DNA from: Catenulispora pinistramenti | GTDB taxonomy: Bacteria; Actinomycetota; Actinomycetes; Streptomycetales; Catenulisporaceae | Direction: 5' to 3' | DNA: 50,245 nt | Assembly (NCBI RefSeq): GCF_018274385.1 | Contig: NZ_JAAFYZ010000058.1 | Coordinates: 1 to 50,245, forward strand | Part shown: positions 43,869-50,245 of the stretch, one piece after another | How the letters are laid out: every line of letters starts with the position of its first letter | Position numbering within the stretch: position 1 is the first letter of the stretch | The notes under the pieces: generated by a model | What the model saw: only the letters and a program-made list of their open reading frames with translations | What the model was told of the DNA's origin: nothing | Database searches by the model: none | Program-made: the position numbers and the translations under genes

Positions 43869-46800
43869 GTGGCAGACAGCGCGTGGCGGTTCAGCGTCCT
43901 CGGCCCGGTCCGCGGCTGGGGACCGCACGGCGAGCTGGATCTGGGCTCGCCCCAGCAGCGCGAGCTGCTGGCCCTGCTGGTGCTGCGGCCCGGCCGGGCG
44001 GCCATGGCCGAGGAGCTGATCGAAGCCCTGTGGGGCTACGACACCGCCCCGAAAGGCGCGCTGAGCACCATCCGCACCTACGCCTCGCGCCTGCGCCGGG
44101 TGCTGGCCGTGGCCGAGGACCACGCCGACCCGATCAGCTCGGTGGCCGGCGGCTACGCCCTGAGCGTCGACCCGTCCGCGGTGGACGCGCTGGCCTTCGA
44201 AGCCGGGCACAGCGCGGCGGCCGGCCTGCGCGCCGCCGGCGACCTGGCCGGCGCCGCCCGCCGGCTGCACGAGGCCCTGGAGTTGTGGCAGGGCGAACCG
44301 CTGGCCGGGCTGACCGGCCCCTTCGCGACCGCCCAGCGCTCCCAGTGGTGTGAACGCCGCCTGGCCGCGCTGGAAGCCCGGATCGCGCTGGATCTGGAGG
44401 TCGGCCGGCATGCGGCGGTCACCGTCGAGCTGGCCGCCCTGGCCGCTGAGTTCCCTCTCCGGGAACGTTTCCGAGAGTTGCAGATGCTCGCGCTGAGCCG
44501 GAGCGGACGCAAGGCCGAAGCGCTGGCCGTCTACGACCAGACCCGCCGCACGCTCGCCGAGGAACTGGGCGTCGATCCGGGGCCGGACCTTCAGCTGCTG
44601 CACCGGCAGGTGATGGCCGGGCTCGACGGCCCCGATCCCGGCGGCGGCGGCGCCGCGGGCGGCACTCGGGGCGGCATCCGGGGCGAAGCCCAGACCGTCG
44701 TCGCGGCCGAGCCCGAGAATCCGGCCTCCGCCGCGCCGTCCTACCCCGACACCCCTTCGCAGGTCCCTGCCACTGCGGCGGCCCCCGCGCAACTCCCCGC
44801 CGACGTCGCCGACTTCACCGGCCGCGCCGCCTGGTCCGGCCAGCTCCTGGACCTGATCAAGCCCGGCGACGCGATGCCCCTGGCCGTGCTGTCCGGCATC
44901 GGCGGCACGGGCAAGTCGACGCTCGCGGTCCACACCGCGCACCTGGCCGCCGCCAGGTTCCCCGACGGCCAGCTGTTCGCGGCGCTGCGCGGTACGGACC
45001 GCGAACCGGCCGATCCCGGCGGCGTCCTCGGCGGCTTTCTCAGGGCCCTGGGAACCGATCCCGGCGCCGTGCCGAACACCGTGCAGGAGCGCACGGCGCT
45101 GTTCCGCAGCACTCTGGCCGGCCGGCGCGTGCTGATCGTGCTCGACGACGTCCGCGACGCCGCGCAGATCCGCCCCCTGCTGCCCGGCACGCCCGGCTGC
45201 GCGGTCCTGGCCACCAGCCGCTCCCGGCTCACCGGCGTGCCCGGAGCGCGCATGCTGGAACTCGGCGCCTTCCAGCCTGACGAAGCCCTCGCGCTGTTCA
45301 GGGCTGTCGCCGGAGCGGAGCGGGTGGCCGGGGACGAGGCGGCGGTGCGGCGGGCCGTGGCCGTGTGCGGGCATCTGCCGCTGGCCGTGCGGATCCTGGC
45401 CTCGCGGCTGGCCGCCCGGCCGCACTGGACCGCCGAGACGCTGGCCGGCCGGCTGTGTGACGAGGCCCGGCGGCTGGACGAGTTGCGGGCCGGGGATCTG
45501 GCCGTGGAGGCCACCTTCCGGCTCGGTTACGAGCAACTGCACGGGGAACAGGCGCGGGCCTTCCGGCTGCTGGCCGTGCCCGACGGCCCGGACATCGGCG
45601 TCGAGGCGGTCGCGGCCCTGCTGGACCGGACCGATCTGGAAGCCGAAGACCTCGTGGAGGAACTGGTCGACCTGTGCCTGGTCGAGTCGCCGAGCCCGGG
45701 CCGCTACCGGCTGCACGCGCTGCTGCGCATGTTCGCGCGGCGGTTGGGGGCCGAGATCGACGGCCCGGATGTGCCGCACACAGCACTGGACCGCTTAATC
45801 CGGCACTACCTGAGGGTCGCCGCCGCGGCGGCGAACGTGGCGAACCACTGCGCGGCCAACCTGGTCGGGCTGATCGCCGAGCCGACGCCCTCGGACGCCC
45901 CCGGCGATGCCGGGGCGTGCCTGGAGTGGGCTGAGCGGGAGCGGGAAGCCGCTTGTGCGGCGGCCACCCAGGCCTTGCTGAGCCGGCAGGGCGGCACGGT
46001 GGGCGACGACGGCCCGGTCCCGGCCTACCGTGCGACCGCCCCCACCGCCTCCGCCGCCTCGATCTCGATCGCCTCGACCTCGACCTCGACCTCGACCGCC
46101 TCGACCGACGACATCGATGTCGTGGACGCTGGTGCCGATCTCCTTTACTGGCTGGGCATCCTGTGCCAGTCCGGCCCCGGCGACCAGGATCTGGCCCGGC
46201 TGGCGGCGGTGGTCATCGACGAGGCCGACCGGGACGACAACCGCCGCGCGGAGGTCGTCGCCCGGTTCGAACTCGCGCACTCGCTGTCGCAGTCCTGGTT
46301 CCTGGCCGAGGCGCACATCCAGGCCGCGGCCGCGGTGGCGGCGGCCCGTGACCTGCCCGAGCCCGGCTACCTCCTGGAAGCGCTGTCGGTACTGGCCGCG
46401 AACCACTGGCGCGCCGGGCGTGACGAGGAATCCATGCGGGCCTCAGCCGAGGCGCTGCACCTGTTGGAACAGACCGACGCGGGCTGGGAGCAGTTGTCCG
46501 AGGCACAACTCAACCTCTCCCAGAGCCTGTGCCGCCTGCAACGGGCCGAGGAGGCGCGGGAGCTGGCCGAGCGCGGCCTGACGCTACGGCGCGCGTTCGG
46601 TGACGCCAGCTCCCTGGCCTACGGCCTGCACGCCTCCGGAATGGTGCTCCGCGAGGCTGGCTTCCCCGACCGCGCCGCCGCCTGCCACCGCGAGGCGTCC
46701 GACATCCACCGCAGCATCGGCCAGCAGCGCCGCCTGGGCTGGTCACGCCTGCGCCTGGCCGAAGCCCTCGCCGACCAGGGCGTGTACCACGAGGCGCTGG

Positions 46801-47150
46801 AGGCGGCCGGGCAGGCGGTGGAGATCCTGACCGAACTCGGCGACCGGCCGGGCCGGGGCCTGGCCCTGGCGCTGGCCGGCCGGATCCGCGACCGGCGCGG
46901 GGACGCCGCCGGGGCGCGCGCGGCCTGGCAGGACGCTTACGCGGTGTTCGAGGGGACGTCCTCGCCGGTCACGGTCGAGCTCCGCAAACTGCTCGGCCTC
47001 GACGCCGGACCGGGCGCCGTGGTCGCCGACAGCGGCGCCCCGGCCGGGCCCGAGCCGGCGGAAGGCCGCGGCGAGCAGTGGCCGGCGTGGATGCCGCGGC
47101 ATCCGGTGCCGCCACGGGGGTCGGTGGTTGACGAGCGGGCGGCCGATTAG
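43869..47150 (+). CDS. SARP/AfsR-like transcriptional regulator, second paralog
   Basis: Multidomain regulator of 1093 residues with the layout of the one at 600-3989. Winged-helix domain (about 7-100, FSVLGPVRGWG), activation domain (about 105-250), linker, NB-ARC ATPase with P-loop GIGGTGKST (343-351) and VLIVLDDVRDA near 420, winged and helical parts, then TPR-like repeats (about 760-1000). A Ser/Thr microsatellite run near residue 730-745 separates the ATPase half from the TPRs. GTG 43869 has no ribosome site but a TAAGCT at 43857-43862, so a leaderless message is possible. It is divergent from the acyl-CoA operon, 69 bases apart, and may control it. Confidence 0.93.
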   Translation: MADSAWRFSVLGPVRGWGPHGELDLGSPQQRELLALLVLRPGRAAMAEELIEALWGYDTAPKGALSTIRTYASRLRRVLAVAEDHADPISSVAGGYALSVDPSAVDALAFEAGHSAAAGLRAAGDLAGAARRLHEALELWQGEPLAGLTGPFATAQRSQWCERRLAALEARIALDLEVGRHAAVTVELAALAAEFPLRERFRELQMLALSRSGRKAEALAVYDQTRRTLAEELGVDPGPDLQLLHRQVMAGLDGPDPGGGGAAGGTRGGIRGEAQTVVAAEPENPASAAPSYPDTPSQVPATAAAPAQLPADVADFTGRAAWSGQLLDLIKPGDAMPLAVLSGIGGTGKSTLAVHTAHLAAARFPDGQLFAALRGTDREPADPGGVLGGFLRALGTDPGAVPNTVQERTALFRSTLAGRRVLIVLDDVRDAAQIRPLLPGTPGCAVLATSRSRLTGVPGARMLELGAFQPDEALALFRAVAGAERVAGDEAAVRRAVAVCGHLPLAVRILASRLAARPHWTAETLAGRLCDEARRLDELRAGDLAVEATFRLGYEQLHGEQARAFRLLAVPDGPDIGVEAVAALLDRTDLEAEDLVEELVDLCLVESPSPGRYRLHALLRMFARRLGAEIDGPDVPHTALDRLIRHYLRVAAAAANVANHCAANLVGLIAEPTPSDAPGDAGACLEWAEREREAACAAATQALLSRQGGTVGDDGPVPAYRATAPTASAASISIASTSTSTSTASTDDIDVVDAGADLLYWLGILCQSGPGDQDLARLAAVVIDEADRDDNRRAEVVARFELAHSLSQSWFLAEAHIQAAAAVAAARDLPEPGYLLEALSVLAANHWRAGRDEESMRASAEALHLLEQTDAGWEQLSEAQLNLSQSLCRLQRAEEARELAERGLTLRRAFGDASSLAYGLHASGMVLREAGFPDRAAACHREASDIHRSIGQQRRLGWSRLRLAEALADQGVYHEALEAAGQAVEILTELGDRPGRGLALALAGRIRDRRGDAAGARAAWQDAYAVFEGTSSPVTVELRKLLGLDAGPGAVVADSGAPAGPEPAEGRGEQWPAWMPRHPVPPRGSVVDERAAD
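46055..46108. repeat. Hexanucleotide microsatellite in the second SARP gene
   Basis: Four perfect copies of CCTCGA (46072-46095), flanked by diverged copies, encode a Ser/Thr run (SISIASTSTSTSTAST). As in the other SARP gene, six-base units keep the frame. Confidence 0.85.
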
Positions 47151-47153
47151 GCG

Positions 47154-47232
47154 CCGGCAGGCGGGCGCTTCGGCGACCGTCCTTCGCGACCGCCCCCGCT
47201 AGACGCCGGCCCCGGCAGGCGCTTCGGCGACC
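47154..47232. repeat. Imperfect 23-26 bp direct repeat at convergent gene ends
   Basis: Copy A, 47154-47179, reads CCGGCAGGCGGGCGCTTCGG then CGACCG. Copy B, 47210-47232, reads CCCCGGCAGGCGCTTCGGCG then ACC, lacking four bases. Copy B covers the last codons of the aldo/keto reductase gene; copy A is a duplicate beyond its stop. Confidence 0.75.
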
Positions 47233-48188
47233 GCCTCGGCCAGCGCCGCGACCACCGCACGCGGCACGTCGACCGCCCCGAGCACGTCGTCGAGCTGCGC
47301 CACCGAGCTCACCCCGACGACCGGCACGATCGCCGGGTCGCCGGACAGCAGCCAGGCCAGCGCCAGCCGCGTGCGCGTCACCCCGGCCTCCTCGGCGATC
47401 CGCCACATGATCTCCAGCCGCCGTTGGTTCTCCGGGCTCTGATACTCCCGGGACAGCGGACGGTCCTCGCGGACCAGCGAGCCTTCCAGCAGCGTCGCGT
47501 ACGCCATCATCGACAGCTCGCCGCCGCGCACCATGGCCAGCAGCTCGTCGTCGGCGGGCTCCTGCGGCGAGGTGAAGCTCGCCCCCGGCACCGCTCGCAG
47601 GTAGGCGTGCCGCTGCTGGACCGCCGTGTATCCGGGGACGCCTTGCGCCTCGGCGGCGGCGCGCGCCCGCTTCACGTGCGGCGTCGGGTGGTTCGAGACC
47701 CCGGCGACCGCCACCTTGCCCGCGCCGATCAGCTCGCCGAACGCGCCGGCGGTCTCGGCGAACGTCACGGACTTGTCCTCGATGTGCGCGAACAGCACCT
47801 CGACGTGGTCGGTCCCGAGCCGGGCCAAGCTGCCCTCCGCCGCCGCCCGGATCGCCGGTGCCGACAGCCCTTCGGCGTCGCGCGGCCAGGGTGCCGAGTA
47901 CGCCGGGTCGGGCTGCGCGCCGACCTTGGTCGCGATCACCATCTCCGCGCGGCAGCCGCGGGCCGCCAGCCACCTGCCGAGCAGGTCCTCGCTCTCGTGG
48001 CCGGTGGCGCCGTCGACCCAGAACGCGTAGCAGTCCGCGGTGTCCAGGAAGGTGCCGCCGGCCTCGCGGAAGCGGTCCAGGATCGCGAACGAGGTCGGTT
48101 CGTCGATGGTCGTGCCCATCATCATGGCGCCGAGGGCGAGCGTGCTGACCTGAGGGCCGGCCGCGCCGCCGAATGTCGTGTACTCCAT
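47199..48188 (-). CDS. Aldo/keto reductase
   Basis: NAD(P)H-dependent oxidoreductase with an AKR barrel, 329 residues. The catalytic tetrad is visible: D49 and Y54 (FLDTADCYAFW), K88 (IATKVG) and H135 (LFAHIEDK). The cofactor-binding end carries PVVGVSSVAQLDDVLGAV. It would reduce an aldehyde or ketone in the cytoplasm. The start at 48188 (MEYTTFGG) is preferred over 48227, which lies upstream of the promoter. The predicted transcription start is nearly at the ATG, so the message is probably leaderless. Divergent from a MerR-type gene that very likely controls it. Confidence 0.94.
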   Translation of the reverse strand: MEYTTFGGAAGPQVSTLALGAMMMGTTIDEPTSFAILDRFREAGGTFLDTADCYAFWVDGATGHESEDLLGRWLAARGCRAEMVIATKVGAQPDPAYSAPWPRDAEGLSAPAIRAAAEGSLARLGTDHVEVLFAHIEDKSVTFAETAGAFGELIGAGKVAVAGVSNHPTPHVKRARAAAEAQGVPGYTAVQQRHAYLRAVPGASFTSPQEPADDELLAMVRGGELSMMAYATLLEGSLVREDRPLSREYQSPENQRRLEIMWRIAEEAGVTRTRLALAWLLSGDPAIVPVVGVSSVAQLDDVLGAVDVPRAVVAALAEAVAEAPAGAGV

Positions 48189-48196
48189 GGCGCCCC

Positions 48197-48227
48197 ATCG
48201 TGGGATCTGGAGCGCGCTCCAGGTCAA
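48197..48227 (-). promoter_or_regulatory. MerR-type promoter with 19-base spacer and 16-bp palindrome
   Basis: Minus strand: -35 TTGACC (48227-48222), 19-base spacer, -10 CACGAT (48202-48197). The perfect palindrome CTGGAGCGCGCTCCAG (48207-48222) fills the spacer. Overlong spacers with a central palindrome are the hallmark of promoters activated by MerR proteins through DNA distortion. Confidence 0.8.
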
Positions 48228-48247
48228 GCCCTCCTACGATGGGGGTC

Positions 48248-48640
48248 ATGACGGAGACCTACTCCCCGGCGCAGACTGTCGAAATGTCCGGATTCTCGCT
48301 CGACACCCTCCGCTACTACGAGCGGATCGGCCTGATCGAGCCGGTGCGGCGGGCCGCCGGCGGCCACCGCCGCTATTCCGACGACGACCTCGGCTGGCTG
48401 GACATGCTGCGCTGCCTGCGCGGCACCGGGATGCCGATCGCGCAGATGCACACCTTCGCCGAGCTGGTGCGGGACGGCGACGACACCATCGCCGACCGGC
48501 TGGCGCTGCTGGAGGAGCACGACGCCAACGTCGAGGCGGAGATGACGCGGCTGATCGAGTTGCAGCGGAAGGTGCGGGACAAGATCGCGTACTACCGGGG
48601 GGCTTTGGCCGAGCTGCCGGTGGAGTGTGTGCGCGATTGA
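48248..48640 (+). CDS. MerR-family transcriptional regulator
   Basis: Regulator of 130 residues. N-terminal MerR winged helix: SPAQTVEMSGFSLDTLRYYE then RIGLIEPVRRAAGGHRRYSDDDL, with the family's RYYER-GL pattern. A C-terminal coiled coil (about 80-120, LLEEHDANVEAEMTRLIELQRKV) would form the dimer. No metal-binding Cys pair is visible, so a small organic or oxidative signal is more likely than a metal. ATG 48248 follows a -10-like TACGAT at 48235-48240 by seven bases, suggesting a leaderless message; ATG 48239 is the alternative. Divergent from the aldo/keto reductase. Confidence 0.93.
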   Translation: MTETYSPAQTVEMSGFSLDTLRYYERIGLIEPVRRAAGGHRRYSDDDLGWLDMLRCLRGTGMPIAQMHTFAELVRDGDDTIADRLALLEEHDANVEAEMTRLIELQRKVRDKIAYYRGALAELPVECVRD

Positions 48641-48694
48641 CGCGATGAGGACGTCGGTTTTCAGTGCGGCTGCTGGGATTTCCGCCTGAGGATT

Positions 48695-49891
48695 TCAGCC
48701 TTGCTGAGTCCCCAGAATCGATACGAAACCGACCATTTCGCCGGGATATCCGCCGAGATTGTGCGTCAACGCCAGCTCCCGCCGGCCGAACGTACTGATC
48801 CGCCGCTCTTCCGGCGCCTCGCCGCGCAGCTGGAGCCACGCCTCGTAGATCATGCGCAGGCCGGACGCGCCGACCGGGTGCCCGAAGGACTTCAGGCCGC
48901 CGTCGGGGTTGACCGGCAGGTCGCCGTCGAGGTCGAAGGCCCCGGCCAGGACGTCATGCCAGGCCTTGCCGCGTTCGCAGAAGCCCAGGTCCTCCATGAG
49001 AACCAGTTCGGTGGGGGTGAAGCAGTCGTGGACCTCGGCCATGGCCAGCTCGCGGCGCGGGTCGGTGAGGCCGGCCTGCCGGTAGGCGTCCTCGGCGGCG
49101 GCGACGATCTCGGGGAAGGTGGTGTAGTCATAGCCCGGGTCGCCCAGCGGCAGGCCGTTGCCCGCGACCAGTGACAGGGCTTTGATGTAGAGCGGCTTGT
49201 CGGTGTAGCGGTGGGCGTCCTCGGCCCGGACCACGATGGCCGCGGCGGCGCCGTCGGCCACCCCCGCGCAGTCGAACACCGACAGCTCGCCGGCCACCCG
49301 TGGCATCGCGAGCAGCTTCTCGACCGGCCATTCCTTGCGGAACTGGGCCTTGGGGTTGCGGGCGCCGTTGGCGTGGTTCTTGGCGGCGATGCGGGCCAGG
49401 ACCTCGCGCATCTCCTGCGGGGGGACGCCGTACTTGGCCCCGTAGGCCGGGACGACCATCGAGAACATGGCGGCGGCGGTGACGGTGCGCGCGGTGCCGT
49501 CACCGGGGATGGGGAACGCGTTCAGGCCCTGGTAGCCGGAGTCCTTCACCTTCTCCACGCCGACGGCCATCGCCACGTCGTAGGCGCCGGAGGCGACGGC
49601 GTAGGCGGCCTGGCGTAAGGCTTCGGAGCCGGTGGCGCAGTAGTTCTCGACGCGGGTCACCGGCTTGTCGACCAGCTCCAGCGGACGGGCCAGGGTGATG
49701 CCGCTCATGCCGGACTGCGCGGTGCCGAGCCAGTAGGCGTCGATCTCCTCCTTGGCGAGCCCGGCCCCGGCGAAGGCCTCGCCGGTCGCGGAGAGCAGGA
49801 GCTCGTCGGCGCCGCTGTCCCAGTGCTCGGCGAAGCGGGTGCAGCCCATGCCGACGATCGCGACGCGGTCTTTGATGCCGTGCGAGGCCAT
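48695..49891 (-). CDS. SCP2/lipid-transfer-type thiolase
   Basis: Thiolase-fold enzyme of 398 residues of the lipid-transfer/SCP2-thiolase group. The nucleophile is C85 (VENYCATGSE); other active-site residues are H288 (AEVHDCFTPTE) and H338 (KSFGHPVGASG). Members cleave 3-ketoacyl-CoAs or, as Ltp2-type aldolases, cleave a beta-hydroxyacyl-CoA. It starts one base inside the stop of the DUF35 gene (TGATG), with AGGAG eight bases upstream, and is therefore coupled to it. Known actinobacterial pairs of this kind act together. It may serve the same pathway as the acyl-CoA operon at 39174-43799, but it lies on a separate transcript. Confidence 0.93.
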   Translation of the reverse strand: MASHGIKDRVAIVGMGCTRFAEHWDSGADELLLSATGEAFAGAGLAKEEIDAYWLGTAQSGMSGITLARPLELVDKPVTRVENYCATGSEALRQAAYAVASGAYDVAMAVGVEKVKDSGYQGLNAFPIPGDGTARTVTAAAMFSMVVPAYGAKYGVPPQEMREVLARIAAKNHANGARNPKAQFRKEWPVEKLLAMPRVAGELSVFDCAGVADGAAAAIVVRAEDAHRYTDKPLYIKALSLVAGNGLPLGDPGYDYTTFPEIVAAAEDAYRQAGLTDPRRELAMAEVHDCFTPTELVLMEDLGFCERGKAWHDVLAGAFDLDGDLPVNPDGGLKSFGHPVGASGLRMIYEAWLQLRGEAPEERRISTFGRRELALTHNLGGYPGEMVGFVSILGTQQG

Positions 49892-50245
49892 CAGCGGTTC
49901 TCCTGTCCGGGCTGTTCAGGCTGTTCAGGCTGTTCAGGCGGCCGGGGCGGCCGGGGTTGCCGAGGCTGTTCGGGGCGGCGGATCGGGCGGGCTTTCCAGA
50001 AGTAGTTGTGAATGCCGTCGGCGGTGCTGAGGCGACGGAAGGTGGCCTCCACGCGCAGGCCGATCCCGACTTCGTCGGCGTCCACGTCGGTGAGCTCGAT
50101 CGGCAGCCGGCCGCCGGCGTCGAAGTCGACGACCGCGAAGACGACCGGCGGGCTGGGGGAGTAGGCGAGGCGATCGACGGTGAAGGTGACGATGGTGCCT
50201 TCGGAGGCGGCCGTCGGGTGGGCGGTGGCGTCGAAGGGGGATGGG
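49891..50245 (-). CDS. DUF35 OB-fold protein, 5' end beyond the window
   Basis: Partial gene; the visible 117 codons enter from the right edge in frame and end at the TGA overlapping the thiolase start. The segment GTIVTFTVDRLAYSPSPP, then VVFAVVDFDAGGRLPIELTD and EVGIGLRVEATFRRL, matches the C-terminal OB-fold of DUF35 acyl-CoA-associated proteins. The preceding zinc ribbon would lie outside. The protein ends in a Pro/Glu/Arg tail with a repeated EQP unit. In characterised systems DUF35 partners bind and deliver the acyl-CoA to a thiolase or Ltp-type aldolase; that role is inferred here. Confidence 0.85.
   Translation of the reverse strand, partial: PSPFDATAHPTAASEGTIVTFTVDRLAYSPSPPVVFAVVDFDAGGRLPIELTDVDADEVGIGLRVEATFRRLSTADGIHNYFWKARPIRRPEQPRQPRPPRPPEQPEQPEQPGQENR
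49910..49938. repeat. 9-bp tandem repeat at the 3' end of the DUF35 gene
   Basis: GGCTGTTCA occurs three times in succession near 49910-49936, in the coding sequence for the EQPEQPEQP tail, a few codons before the stop. Confidence 0.85.

Noticed and set aside
42597-45779. Minus-strand frame extending the acyl-CoA dehydrogenase upstream through the SARP gene
   Set aside because: The dehydrogenase begins at 43799 after its promoter; the extension is antisense to the SARP coding region.

Overview
The window is very GC-rich actinobacterial DNA. The signs are GTG/ATG starts, GGAGG ribosome sites, GTGA/ATGA start-stop overlaps, AfsR-type SARP regulators with NB-ARC and TPR domains, an LAxTG sortase signal and a bacterial G1 peptidase. 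The gene content suggests a Catenulispora-like or Streptomyces-like soil actinomycete (an inference, not a database match). No tRNA, rRNA, CRISPR array, insertion sequence or phage gene was seen. 39 protein genes are supported; one runs off the right edge.

Layout. 1-599: non-coding, with short tandem repeats. 600-7196: a large SARP/AfsR-like regulator, two TPR proteins and a sortase-anchored surface protein, all on the minus strand. 7358-25314: a region dominated by peptidoglycan turnover. It holds two tandem GH25 muramidases, two BadF/BadG-family sugar kinases, a six-gene operon (oligopeptide-binding protein, two permeases, two ATPases, and a secreted SLT-like/amidase protein), a divergent DeoR regulator, a secreted C39-like peptidase and a second SLT-like/amidase protein. 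25472-31935: an XRE regulator with a four-helix membrane protein, a LuxR-type regulator with a G1 (eqolisin) peptidase, a TetR regulator divergent from an FAD monooxygenase, and a large unrecognised protein. 32011-39133: cobalamin-dependent methionine synthase (metH), a one-helix membrane protein, an MFS transporter, a DUF574-type methyltransferase and a GNAT acetyltransferase. 39174-43799: a tightly overlapped acyl-CoA operon (two acyl-CoA dehydrogenases, a class III CoA-transferase, two MaoC-like hot-dog proteins). 43869-47150: a second SARP/AfsR-like regulator, divergent from that operon. 47199-50245: an aldo/keto reductase with a divergent MerR regulator, then an SCP2-type thiolase coupled to a partial DUF35 protein.

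How the genes fit together. The central block contains most steps needed to break down cell wall and take up the pieces: muramidase, amidase, peptidase, peptide importer, amino-sugar kinases and a DeoR regulator. The importer operon and the C39 peptidase share nearly identical promoters (TTGACG-N17-CACACT with a common 10-base block), which suggests co-regulation. The acyl-CoA operon with the thiolase/DUF35 pair resembles sterol-side-chain beta-oxidation sets.

The main unexplained signal is a recurrent one. Many genes carry short tandem repeats (8-30 bp units) at or just after their 3' end, in several cases copying the last codons and stop. Several clear operator-like palindromes also lie in divergent promoters: TetR/monooxygenase, acyl-CoA operon/SARP, MerR/aldo-keto reductase and the GH25 operon.
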